A DNA stretch of 64,000 nt from Bin87 sp963666865. Lineage in GTDB: Bacteria > Chloroflexota > Dehalococcoidia > Lucifugimonadales > UBA3495. Below the pieces are notes generated by a model. The model was not told where the DNA came from. It saw only the letters and a list, made by a program, of their open reading frames with translations, and ran no database searches. Below are positions 7,780 through 16,009 of this stretch, piece by piece. Location: assembly GCA_963666865.1 (NCBI GenBank), contig OY763072.1, forward strand, positions 1,550,001-1,614,000, given 5' to 3'. The number at the start of each line of letters is the position of its first letter. The stretch's first letter is position 1. A program made the position numbers and the translations under genes.

Positions 7780-9102
7780 TCAACGCAACCCGTACACTGG
7801 AACGTCCTTTATTGGGTCGTCTTCCTCTGGCAGGCCGAGCAATTCTCTGTACCGTTTGGCTAGATTCAACCTTTTTGAACGTGGTTCGTGCCCAACCATG
7901 TGTAGGAACAATGCTTCTGCCACCGACTGGCTGTCGTTGTTCATCCGGCGCGTATTTGGGTTCCAAACTACATTTACCCACGGCGACTCCGATAAGGACA
8001 TCGGCAAGCTGCACAGGGCCTCGACAGCTCGTTTTGTTTCTACTTTACGTGTGCGGAGCAATCCCAAGGCCCGGCCAAATGATTGCAACCCCATGGGCCG
8101 AAACAAGATGTGCCCCCCTTGGTCGTTCCTGTGAACGGCTGCTAGTTGCTCAGCAGGGTCCGAACCCAATACATTTCCGAGTGCCTCATCTCGCTCTCTC
8201 ATGAGATCCCAAACCATTTCGGCTTCAGCATAAATCGCCTCCAAGTCTTCATCATCTGGTCGGTTACCTTGGTATTTTTTGTTCAGTGCAGTTATGTCCT
8301 TCTGAAAAATGCCTTTGGTCATTCGGTAAAGGCTGACTATAGTCGTGATGCTGCGCTGGTTGGTAGGAGGGATTTCATCGCGCGTACCTAACTGCACCAA
8401 ATGAGGCAAGCTGCCGTCGGCATCTGCGGAGGACACTCGCAGGCCATCGTAGCGGGTGGCAATCCAACGAGTAACTATCGCCGCAGCGTCGTCCTCGTCG
8501 AGAGCCACTATCTCTGCGTCGCTGACCTTCTTAGCTTCTTTGTTCAGAGTGGTGAACAGCCTCCTAACTCGTTCGAGTTGGCCCTCATTTGCTATGTCTG
8601 CCGAAACGAACAAAATCGCGAGATCCTCGTTTCCCAATCGCTCGTGATGCTCCCTGCTCTCTGGGAAGTCTAGTTGTTCAAGCGCCGCTTTGATGCCTGC
8701 AATTCTATGCTGTCCATCTATGGCGTACAGCTGTTCAGTTCCATCCAGTTCCAAGAGGCCAAGGTTGTACTGGGCGTTGGGATCAATCGCAGGGTCGGTC
8801 AGGACAACGTTGTCCTCAACGTCAATCTCATACCAAGTTGGCTCTCCTAGATATACGCCGACCACTATCCCCGGGAAGAAATGCTGTGGTCGCGTAATGA
8901 GGTAGTTAGCAATCGTCTTAGCTCTCTCTTGGACGACGCTTCTCTGGATCCAAGCGCTCATGTCTGGCGTGGTAACCAATTCCGTAGCTGGTTGAACCCG
9001 TCGGGCTACCTCGTGGAACGGCAATGTAGTGACGTAGTAGTACCAATCTCCGATTCGGGACCGGAGTGCCGGAAATCGCTTCGGCCTTGCTGTGTTGTAC
9101 AT
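7780..9102 (-). CDS. DGQHR-domain protein (DndB-like)
   Basis: A 440-residue protein with the DGQHR signature in LYAIDGQHRIAGIKAAL (DGQHR at 129-133), preceded by an N-terminal domain with VQERAKTIANYLITRPQHFFP (about 57-77). This is the layout of DndB-type proteins, ParB/sulfiredoxin-fold regulators of the dnd phosphorothioation genes, and of the wider DGQHR family in other defence loci. The C-terminal half (about 230-440) has no motif I recognise. GGAGGGGT sits 9 bases before the ATG. It is the last gene of the five-gene operon, 6 bases after the GIY-YIG gene, so an accessory or regulatory role with the PP-loop enzyme is likely. Confidence 0.85.
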   Translation of the reverse strand: MYNTARPKRFPALRSRIGDWYYYVTTLPFHEVARRVQPATELVTTPDMSAWIQRSVVQERAKTIANYLITRPQHFFPGIVVGVYLGEPTWYEIDVEDNVVLTDPAIDPNAQYNLGLLELDGTEQLYAIDGQHRIAGIKAALEQLDFPESREHHERLGNEDLAILFVSADIANEGQLERVRRLFTTLNKEAKKVSDAEIVALDEDDAAAIVTRWIATRYDGLRVSSADADGSLPHLVQLGTRDEIPPTNQRSITTIVSLYRMTKGIFQKDITALNKKYQGNRPDDEDLEAIYAEAEMVWDLMRERDEALGNVLGSDPAEQLAAVHRNDQGGHILFRPMGLQSFGRALGLLRTRKVETKRAVEALCSLPMSLSESPWVNVVWNPNTRRMNNDSQSVAEALFLHMVGHEPRSKRLNLAKRYRELLGLPEEDDPIKDVPVYGLR

Positions 9103-9108
9103 GGTCTG

Positions 9109-9618
9109 TTACCCCTCCGGGTCTCGTACGAAAGCACCGACTGCGCGCCCAATCGTTCCAGTGAACTTGTGATTGTACGGCGGGATACAGGCGTTAATCA
9201 GGGTTTCTTCAGTTGTATGTAGCAAGTCTGGATCGTCCATGGAAGCGAAATGGAACCAGATGTAGTCGTGCCACCTTTCTAGGGCCCGGTAGATTGGGCG
9301 CATAGCCCAATCATCAGGTTCACCGTCGGTGAGATATTCACCGTATCTGGTTCTGAAGGACCTACGGGTCTTTCCTACGTATAACAAGTACGCCGTCTCA
9401 GGCGGTCCGGTGATCTCCGGCACCAGGACAAACGCGTAAATTCCAAAGCTGTCCGTCGGGACAGCCTCACGGTAGTCCTCGCCAAATCTTACCGATTGCC
9501 ATCGAAGGTCAACCGACAGGTGGCAATCCTGCCACATCCGCGGTGCCAGTACGAACGCACGGCGATGCTTCCTGAGATGATCCCGTACCTCTTCGGGACG
9601 AATGGGGCTTGTAGTCAT
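9109..9618 (-). CDS. GIY-YIG nuclease-like protein
   Basis: A 169-residue protein with a GIY-YIG fold in its middle: GIYAF (59-63) as the GIY strand, LLYVGKTRRSFRTRYGEYL (78-96) with the YVG strand and the conserved Arg helix, a Glu in TTEETLINA (about 137) in the metal-binding position, and PPYNHKF (146-152) with the usual Asn. It therefore looks catalytically competent as a nicking or double-strand nuclease. The first 50 residues are unassigned. It lies between the PP-loop gene and the DGQHR gene with short spacers (42 and 6 bases), so it is probably the DNA-cutting component of the operon. Confidence 0.8.
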   Translation of the reverse strand: MTTSPIRPEEVRDHLRKHRRAFVLAPRMWQDCHLSVDLRWQSVRFGEDYREAVPTDSFGIYAFVLVPEITGPPETAYLLYVGKTRRSFRTRYGEYLTDGEPDDWAMRPIYRALERWHDYIWFHFASMDDPDLLHTTEETLINACIPPYNHKFTGTIGRAVGAFVRDPEG

Positions 9619-9660
9619 CGTGAACCTGTGCTGACTGGGGCCACAAAATAAAAAGGAAGG

Positions 9661-11277
9661 CTAGATACCGCAAAGACCTTCGCATTCCTCAAGCATGAGG
9701 CTTTCGTAGCTGGACACGTCGTCGAAGTCGACATCCAGCAGCGGGGTCCTCGAACGGTGGAGGTAGGCTTCGCCCTTGATAGCGCCTTTGGTCGCTGGGA
9801 CATTGCGTAGCGCTTGGTCGATGAAAACAGCCTCTTGGAAGGATTTCGGGTCGGTTTCCTTGAGGTGCTTCCACATGGCGTCACTGTGATAAGGGCACCC
9901 TATGCAAGAACTGGAAGGCAGTTTGCGGCCAGGATAATGTTCGTTGAACCAATTGATCAGTTGAGCCCTAGTGAAGTCTTTCTCTATCAGCGGATACCGT
10001 TTCGTTATCCACTCCTCTTGGCTGGGCTTTTGTCGAGCTGCTTCGTCTTTACTGATTCCCAACCACATTTCCACTCGGACATCAATGGGCGCTCGACGTC
10101 CTGGAGCGATTTGCAATCTTTCCCTGAGGTACTTGTGAATAGGTTTGGTCTTGTAGTGGTTCGTACACTGCCGGCGCAGGATCCCAGTAGTGCCGTCCGG
10201 GTTGACGAGAAACGCAGGAATTCCAAGGAACTTTGAGCCGTCCGGCATCTGACCCCGGAGGATATTTTCCCTGATGTTCCCGCTTTTCACCTCGACTATT
10301 TCGTAGGATACCTCGGACCGTAGCCATTCCAAGTGGTCGTAGACAGCCTGTGGTTCCCAACCCGTGTTGGCAAAGATTGCTAAGTCTGGCTTCGGAAGAC
10401 CGTATCCGGGGCGTCCAGCCATCAAGGCCAAGCAGGAAGATTGGACACCAGCTCCAAGGCTCAGCACACGAAAGGGTTGGTGATTCCTCAACTTGTTGCG
10501 GTCGGCGACGTGGTCTGGGTTTGACATCAGTTCATCGACGTACCGGTTGATCCTTGACCGGATTTCATCCCTCGGCATCGCGTCCAGCAGGAGCGTTCCC
10601 GCAGCGAGGTTCAGGCGCTTCCAGATTTGGTCTGTGCTAGCGCTCTTGATACCCTCCGCCTCGGTCATTAGGGCTAGGAGCAGTTCAGCACACAGCATGG
10701 GATGGTGGCTGAAGTTCGAGTCCATCATGTTGTGGTAATGCCGTGGATTGTTGGCGAAATGGTCCATCGCCTGTTCTTCGGTGAAAGCACCTGCCGAAGC
10801 CTTTGCTGCCGCAATCGCGGTATGGGCAATCCACCAAGTTCGCGAGGCGGTGTTGTTTTGCCTCAGAGCGTCTCTTTCGTCGCTCACGAACCAGTGGGTC
10901 TTGATGAAGTTGCTCAGGTTGCCTTGGCGAGGCCATCGACCCAATGAATACGAATGAAGGTGAAAATGGGTCATCCAAGCCCACATCAGCCCGTCCGTAG
11001 CAGCGTTGGCGGTCATGCCGTTGAACGAACGATAGAAGCTGAGGGCTTGCCGGTCAGCTCGGTTCAGCGGGCGCGTCGATTCGGGTTCCAACGCAATTGG
11101 ACGGGTGGCGAAGATTCCGGTATCTTCGGTGTAGTCAGTTACACCAAGACCGTTTAGCACCTGTTGGAAATCCGTTTCTGGGTCCAGGTAAACCTCGGGG
11201 TGATCCCGAGCGACTATTGCGAGTTGGTCATACGCCTCTTGCGTGAGCCTGAGGACCGGGTATTGCTCGGAAGGCAT
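9661..11277 (-). CDS. PP-loop (PAPS-reductase-like) enzyme with extra N-terminal domain
   Basis: A 538-residue protein. I start it at 11277 rather than 11304 because GAGGAG (11293-11288) lies 10 bases before that ATG. Residues about 1-260 form a helical, Trp-rich domain (LMWAWMTHFHLHSYSLGRW; RTWWIAHTAIAA) resembling, as far as I recall, DUF6339. Residues 265-538 form an ATP-pyrophosphatase domain with the PP-loop SLGAGVQSS (273-281) and a likely metal or Fe-S cysteine set: C371 in RRQCTNHYKTKPI plus C458 and C461 in SSCIGCPYHSD. DndC and SspD use this fold to activate sulfur or DNA. Its partners here (GHKL ATPase, GIY-YIG, DGQHR) suggest DNA modification or nucleotide-based defence; the reaction is unknown. 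Confidence 0.82.
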   Translation of the reverse strand: MPSEQYPVLRLTQEAYDQLAIVARDHPEVYLDPETDFQQVLNGLGVTDYTEDTGIFATRPIALEPESTRPLNRADRQALSFYRSFNGMTANAATDGLMWAWMTHFHLHSYSLGRWPRQGNLSNFIKTHWFVSDERDALRQNNTASRTWWIAHTAIAAAKASAGAFTEEQAMDHFANNPRHYHNMMDSNFSHHPMLCAELLLALMTEAEGIKSASTDQIWKRLNLAAGTLLLDAMPRDEIRSRINRYVDELMSNPDHVADRNKLRNHQPFRVLSLGAGVQSSCLALMAGRPGYGLPKPDLAIFANTGWEPQAVYDHLEWLRSEVSYEIVEVKSGNIRENILRGQMPDGSKFLGIPAFLVNPDGTTGILRRQCTNHYKTKPIHKYLRERLQIAPGRRAPIDVRVEMWLGISKDEAARQKPSQEEWITKRYPLIEKDFTRAQLINWFNEHYPGRKLPSSSCIGCPYHSDAMWKHLKETDPKSFQEAVFIDQALRNVPATKGAIKGEAYLHRSRTPLLDVDFDDVSSYESLMLEECEGLCGI

Positions 11278-11284
11278 ACAGGGT

Positions 11285-12133
11285 TTACTCCTCTTCGCGG
11301 TCAAGCGCCGTCATCAGCGTTCCCACGGGCTTTCCCATCAGGGTTTGGGCATACGTCAGTGCATTGATCTGCAATTCTTCCGCATCTACTTCAATGCCGT
11401 TCCGCTCCAACGCTTTCCACATGGTCTGAGCCCATCGTTGATCGGGATGCCCGTGTAACTTGCGTAAAGCTTCGGTGATCGCGTGGAGGTAGATCGAAGG
11501 GAACAGGATTGCCATTTCCCTGCTGTTGCGCCCGTTCATCCGCATTGCCTCAGTCCGGCTTTTGTCCGAAGGTTCCATGTGGACTTTGAGCCTGTTGTCA
11601 TCAAACTCCACTTTGAACACCCCCGAGTCCACGGTCGGATCTGCGACTAAGTCAATCACTGAGTAGAGACTACCGCCTTCCTCCAAGGTCACATCGGTAG
11701 AATTGCCGACTGCAAGAATTGACCCTGTCGGAATGTCGAAGCCATCTGGTTTGAGATGTCTGATCTCTTCGTTGTGCTCTGGCGCAATGAACCCCTGAAT
11801 CGGTCGCGATGCTACGACATACGGAGTCAACTTCAGCTCTTTGGCATAATCGGCTGCGTCCAGGATGTAGAGCTCGTCCGCTTGGTCGGTAACGTATGAG
11901 TCCCTTTTGAACGTTTTTGCACAGGCTACCAAGCCGACGTACTTCGCCTTGCCATCCGCTACCAGACCTAGTAGGGCTGAACTGGTGAGGTGGTATTTCA
12001 CGGTCAAATTAATCTGTTCGCCGTTGTTCAGCACCGCGTGGGGCACTTGGGCCGTGAAGGTCGCGTTCGTGTAATCGTCGTTCCACGGCGCAAGCAGTGG
12101 GTAGGGCAGTAGCCGGTCGTTCCACGTGGTCAT
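11285..12133 (-). CDS. conserved-context protein of unknown function in the defence operon
   Basis: I do not recognise this 282-residue protein. It has no signal peptide or membrane segment. Residues 1-190 look beta-rich (TFTAQVPHAVLNNGEQINLTV; VFKVEFDDNRLKVHM), and residues 205-282 are helical (SREMAILFPSIYLHAITEAL; ELQINALTYAQTLMGKPVG). It starts 5 bases after the GHKL ATPase stop and ends 8 bases before the PP-loop start, so its product is made in step with both and is probably a subunit of one complex. A structure prediction would be the quickest route to a function. Confidence 0.85.
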   Translation of the reverse strand: MTTWNDRLLPYPLLAPWNDDYTNATFTAQVPHAVLNNGEQINLTVKYHLTSSALLGLVADGKAKYVGLVACAKTFKRDSYVTDQADELYILDAADYAKELKLTPYVVASRPIQGFIAPEHNEEIRHLKPDGFDIPTGSILAVGNSTDVTLEEGGSLYSVIDLVADPTVDSGVFKVEFDDNRLKVHMEPSDKSRTEAMRMNGRNSREMAILFPSIYLHAITEALRKLHGHPDQRWAQTMWKALERNGIEVDAEELQINALTYAQTLMGKPVGTLMTALDREEE

Positions 12134-12138
12134 AATCG

Positions 12139-14019
12139 TCAGCCGATCCTGAATGCCGATTCACTAATTGGATCACTCGTTGAGATCTCGATGACAATTC
12201 TTTCAGTCGACATCGGCGTCAACTTGATTGAACCGTCGGCGACTTCTACTCGCTGGCCTTGTGGACTGACTACCTTGGCATTCACTATCTGTACCGGGTT
12301 CTCCTGACCCCACTCGCTTCCAGCTGGTGTCAGCCCAATGGTCATCGCTTGCTGTGCCCCATCTGCCGGCGTGAACGCGATTGTCGCTACCTGCGGACCA
12401 GTCGTAACGACGCGCGGTCGCGCCAAGCGTGGCCTGCGTCCCCGTTGGGACCCGGAACCTTGGTTACTGCCTTCCCGCCGGTTGGATTCGCGGATTTCCT
12501 TGTCTTGGCCTTCTCCTTCGCTTTCTTCTTCCCGTTTCTGATCTTGATTTGGCCGTGAACCCTGATGTTCGTCGGAATCCTCGCCGCTGGCCTCGTTTGA
12601 GGTCACGGCCAAGCCGTGGGACATTCTTGGGCTGCTGGTCTCAGTTCGCAGTAGCCTGTTTCCTGGCGCCGCGGGGTCAAATTCGTCAGGGAACATAGTC
12701 GCGAGTTCGTTGAGGTTGCTCGTGTCTCCGTACCTTCCCACCTGCGCTGCATCGTCAATGATATGGCTGACAGCCGCCCTGGTTTCCCGCAACCACTTTT
12801 CAGCGTCCCGGAGTTCTTTGTCCTCGAAACATTGACGTGGAGACATCGAGTCGTGGCTGGTACTTTCCATTTGCCGGACCCATTCGTCGCCCCGGGCAGT
12901 AGCGGGTGTGACGATTGCCCCGTAGTCAGGCCAAAGGCTTTTGCCCCGCGGAGCAATAGGATTCACCCGTGGCTCTCTGCTGTCGGTGATGAGCATCCCG
13001 TTGCGGTTGATGTATGCCGTTCTACGAGGCCCGGAACCGATGGACACATAGACATCCAGTGGTCCAATCTTACCGATTGGTTCGGTCTGGGCAGAATCCA
13101 AATCTCTGATCGCTTTGTAGTAATGGTAGGCTGGCTCTCGGTCGCTGTGCTTGGCAAACAGCGAATCCAACGTTTCGTGGTTGACCAGAACGGCGCGGCC
13201 GGAGAGGTCACTCACCCGTACCACCAGCTCTTTGTGATGTACTGCGTAGAAGAAGTTCTCGATGACCGCGGCCGTCACCTCGTACAGCCAGTTGGCTGAC
13301 TTGGGGTTAAATCCCATGACGAACACGCCAGTGCCGACTTCGGGGAGCCTGAAGAAATCAGGTATCTGCTTCGTCAGAACGGGTTTCCCCTCGCGCAACG
13401 AGAAAAACCCGACGTGCTGAACGTTACCCTTATCTTCTTCTGGGTCAGGGTGATCCATCAGGGTGGCCTTCCCCTGGAACTTTTCAACCCGTCCTCTCCT
13501 ACCTTCGACGTACCGCGTGCTGTAGAACACAGTGCGGAGATCGCTCACGTTCAGCACCGCGTTTTTGCCTACTCCGTTGGATCCGCCTGGAGCCTCGCCA
13601 GATTTCTGAACGGAGCCTTCCTGCAATACAAGCGCATCCCAGCTAGGTCCTTTCAGGCCGATGGTCCCCGAGTCGACCATCTTTAGGCAGCTGATTTCTC
13701 CTGCATCAAGCGTTCGCACGGCTTGTTCGTATAAATTCTGGACCTTGACGCGTTTTTCCCGCTTTGCGCGGCTCAGGCATTGTTCCAAGTGCGCTCTAAG
13801 TTGACCACCGCCGATGAGTTCAGCCCCCACAGAGCACTCGGTGATGTCCACCTCGACTGGACCTGCTAAGTCAGTGTCGTTGGCATCCAGCGAGTTCTGT
13901 AGGACCTCCCGCACCAACTTCTGGATCGGTGCGTCTCTGAAATGTGCGTTTGACAAGTCTTGAATGACGTCCAATCCCCATCCTCGGGGCGGAAAGTGCC
14001 AAGACGGTTTATCGGCCAT
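12139..14019 (-). CDS. GHKL (HATPase/MORC-like) ATPase, first gene of the defence operon
   Basis: A 626-residue protein with a Bergerat-fold ATPase at the N-terminus: N-box in KLVREVLQNSLDAN (34-47, E38 and N42), G1 box in KMVDSGTIGLKG (113-124, D116-x-G118), and a glycine-rich lid GGSNGVGKNAVL (145-156). Residues 200-400 would be the S5/transducer part. Residues about 440-530 are a charged, disordered Gly/Glu/Arg linker, and the last 90 residues form a beta-rich tail. MORC/Hsp90-type GHKL ATPases act as DNA clamps or switches, and several defence systems use them. It starts the tight run that continues with the unknown, PP-loop, GIY-YIG and DGQHR genes. Confidence 0.85.
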   Translation of the reverse strand: MADKPSWHFPPRGWGLDVIQDLSNAHFRDAPIQKLVREVLQNSLDANDTDLAGPVEVDITECSVGAELIGGGQLRAHLEQCLSRAKREKRVKVQNLYEQAVRTLDAGEISCLKMVDSGTIGLKGPSWDALVLQEGSVQKSGEAPGGSNGVGKNAVLNVSDLRTVFYSTRYVEGRRGRVEKFQGKATLMDHPDPEEDKGNVQHVGFFSLREGKPVLTKQIPDFFRLPEVGTGVFVMGFNPKSANWLYEVTAAVIENFFYAVHHKELVVRVSDLSGRAVLVNHETLDSLFAKHSDREPAYHYYKAIRDLDSAQTEPIGKIGPLDVYVSIGSGPRRTAYINRNGMLITDSREPRVNPIAPRGKSLWPDYGAIVTPATARGDEWVRQMESTSHDSMSPRQCFEDKELRDAEKWLRETRAAVSHIIDDAAQVGRYGDTSNLNELATMFPDEFDPAAPGNRLLRTETSSPRMSHGLAVTSNEASGEDSDEHQGSRPNQDQKREEESEGEGQDKEIRESNRREGSNQGSGSQRGRRPRLARPRVVTTGPQVATIAFTPADGAQQAMTIGLTPAGSEWGQENPVQIVNAKVVSPQGQRVEVADGSIKLTPMSTERIVIEISTSDPISESAFRIG

Positions 14020-14147
14020 GATGTTCGTTTCCAGTGAAGTCGTTTATCGGGATGCCGGCAAATAAAGCTTCACATCCGGGCCAGATTATACCCGTAGGCG
14101 ACTGTGGGTTGCCGACTGTAGTGTAGCGCGACGTTAGCAAGCAGCCT

Positions 14148-14339
14148 TTACGCTGCCGCTTGCTGGGGTATGTCCTTCCGCCAAGCAGGGTTGCCTTGGG
14201 CCGGCGTCCGCCGTGGTTTGTTCCAGTACGGGCTTTTGCATTTCGGGCAGTTCTTCGGCTCTGGCGTGCCTTGTTGTTTCGGTGCCCAGCGGTGCCAGCA
14301 ACGCTCGCATAGGTAGCCGTCAATCTTGATGTACGCCAT
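14148..14339 (-). CDS. small zinc-ribbon protein
   Basis: A 63-residue protein with two CxxC knuckles, LCERC (10-14) and CPKC (35-38), the arrangement of a zinc ribbon. The pattern (GYLCERCWHRW, then KNCPKCKSPYWNKPR) matches a common family of stand-alone small zinc-ribbon proteins in bacteria and archaea. It ends 128 bases before the GHKL gene on the same strand and could share its transcript or be an independent regulator or adaptor. Its upstream region holds the spaced TTGTCGG repeats at 14430-14478. No strong ribosome binding site is visible. Confidence 0.75.
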   Translation of the reverse strand: MAYIKIDGYLCERCWHRWAPKQQGTPEPKNCPKCKSPYWNKPRRTPAQGNPAWRKDIPQQAAA

Positions 14340-14409
14340 GATGATGTGCCTCGTCGCCGGGTTCAGGCCGCTATATTATCACTGAGTACATAGGATTCCA
14401 ACCAAAAAT

Positions 14410-14478
14410 GATCGGATTCCGATCACCAATTGTCGGCAGTTGAACATTGGTTGTCGGCACCCGACAATCCGTTGTCGG
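14410..14478. promoter_or_regulatory. operator-like array: three TTGTCGG repeats at 21-bp spacing
   Basis: TTGTCGG occurs at 14430, 14451 and 14472, exactly 21 bp (two helical turns) apart, and the inverted CCGACAA at 14461 forms a TTGTCGG-N3-CCGACAA palindrome (14451-14467). A separate palindrome GATCGG-N3-CCGATC lies at 14410-14424. The array is upstream of the zinc-ribbon gene and defence operon (minus) and also upstream of the transposase promoter (plus). It looks like a regulator binding array. Confidence 0.6.
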
Positions 14479-14515
14479 AAAATCGAACACTTGGTTTGAA
14501 ACTGACACAAATTCC

Positions 14516-14544
14516 TTGCCTGAACTGTACCATTCTAGTACAAT
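14516..14544 (+). promoter_or_regulatory. sigma70-type promoter for the 14687 transposase
   Basis: TTGCCT (14516-14521), a 17-base spacer and TACAAT (14539-14544). It lies about 140 bases before the transposase start. Confidence 0.55.
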
Positions 14545-14686
14545 CCGGGCAGGTGGAAACTCGCCGCCCGGGTAGCCGTTTGACGCGGATTTTCAAGCCC
14601 TAAAAGGCGGTGAGGCCGAAGGTATTTGGCAGTCCCTTCGGCCCCGGTGACCACCCCCGAAGCACCTTCTGCAAGGAGTCCTCCAA

Positions 14687-15937
14687 GTGGTCGCTTGCGA
14701 TAATAATCGCAACGCGGTTTCGCCGCAACTTTATTCGGACTTGGCCCATTTGGGCTGGGTCCTCACGCTGGTCGATTACCTGGCCTGCGAGGTCCTGTTT
14801 GGCCCCGATCCTGAACCTGGCGCCCCATGTCGCCGAGGTTGCCCTCGTTACCCGCGGATCCCTATAGTCAAAGCATTCCTCGCAGCGTACATCCTTGAAA
14901 TCAGGGGGCGTCAGGGCGTCGTGGACAAACTGAAAAACGATCCCGCGTTGCGGGCAGCTTGCGGCTGGCCCAAAGGAAAGAAGATTCCTCACCGCTCGAC
15001 GATCTCCCGGGTTTTCGGCAAACTGGCGGCGAACCCGTGGGTCGTACACTATATGCTCGTCAGCTTGGTGAATGCTCTCCATGAGTTACGGCCAGACTTC
15101 GGCAAGGTCGTGGCCATGGACTCCACCGGGGTTGAGGCTTATTGCAATCCGAACAACGAGACTACCCGCGACCAGGAAGCCGCGTGGGGCAAGGTTCATG
15201 ACCCGCGTTCCAAGGAACCAGACGGGATGGTCTGGATCTGCGGTTGGAAAGTGCATGCACTCGTGGATGTGCCCACGCAATTGCCAATAGCGTTCGACGT
15301 TTCTCCGGCGAATGAAAATGATTCGCCCTTCTTGCGGAAGGCGCTGGGGTGGTCCAAAGAGAATTACCGTTGGTTTGACCCTGACATTGTGTTGGCTGAT
15401 AAAGGCTATGACGGCCGCGAGAACGTGAGATTTATCCACGGCCTAAACGCGGCCGCGTTGATACCGCGTATTGGGCGGCCCAACCGGTCGAAGTCGGCTG
15501 TCCACACGCTGAAGGGTGAGCCAATCTGCTTGGGCGGCAAGGCGATGGAGTTTATCGGGACCGATTCGCAGGCTGGGTTGCATGGGTTCCGTTGTCCCGC
15601 CGGGGGTTGTCATCGCCGGCAAGAGCCGTTCAAGGGTTATTCAGTCTGCGACGATGAAGTGTGGGAATCCTTCGACGATGACCCGTACACCTTGGGCGGG
15701 CTGATCAGTCGTGCGTCGTCCAACTGGGACCGGCTCTATGGGAGACGCTGGGCAGTTGAGCGGTTCTTTGGCTGGTGGTTCGACAACGGTTGGGTGGAGG
15801 ACCACACCTGCCGGGGAGAGGCGCGGGCGAGCCTGCACTTCCTGTTGGCAACGGTGATGTTCGTGGCGATGGCGTTGGCGCGAATGGTTGAATACGCGCC
15901 GGAGGCGTCACTCGCTGGGATGTTGCGGGCTGCATAA
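14687..15937 (+). CDS. DDE transposase (IS4/IS5/IS1182-like), intact
   Basis: A 416-residue transposase that looks full length. The N-terminal part (IVKAFLAAYILEIRGRQGVVD) resembles DUF772. The RNase-H-fold catalytic part follows: first Asp in KVVAMDSTGVEAY, second Asp in DPDIVLADKGYDG, and the Glu region in LYGRRWAVERFFGWW. The start is GTG with AAGGAG 8 bases upstream. It has no frame breaks and carries none of the short palindromes found in the broken elements further along, so it is probably the youngest IS here. I could not define terminal inverted repeats with confidence. Confidence 0.85.
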   Translation: MVACDNNRNAVSPQLYSDLAHLGWVLTLVDYLACEVLFGPDPEPGAPCRRGCPRYPRIPIVKAFLAAYILEIRGRQGVVDKLKNDPALRAACGWPKGKKIPHRSTISRVFGKLAANPWVVHYMLVSLVNALHELRPDFGKVVAMDSTGVEAYCNPNNETTRDQEAAWGKVHDPRSKEPDGMVWICGWKVHALVDVPTQLPIAFDVSPANENDSPFLRKALGWSKENYRWFDPDIVLADKGYDGRENVRFIHGLNAAALIPRIGRPNRSKSAVHTLKGEPICLGGKAMEFIGTDSQAGLHGFRCPAGGCHRRQEPFKGYSVCDDEVWESFDDDPYTLGGLISRASSNWDRLYGRRWAVERFFGWWFDNGWVEDHTCRGEARASLHFLLATVMFVAMALARMVEYAPEASLAGMLRAA

Positions 15938-15965
15938 TCAGGCGCGCCAACTACCTCGGTAGAAC

Positions 15966-15995
15966 AGGACGGCACCCCAGGTGGGGCGCCGTCCT
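15966..15995 (+). terminator. hairpin after the transposase gene
   Basis: AGGACGGC and GCCGTCCT arms extended by CCCC/GGGG around an AGGT loop, 29 bases after the stop at 15937. It also lies just beyond the stop of the convergent small gene at 16010-16219, so it may serve both. Confidence 0.6.
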
Positions 15996-16009
15996 AGATT
16001 TCCGGGGTA

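Noticed and set aside
3735..14339. A complete Dnd or Ssp phosphorothioation system
   Set aside because: Only DndB-like, PP-loop and SspE-like proteins are present. No cysteine desulfurase, DndD/E, SspB or SspC gene is in the window.
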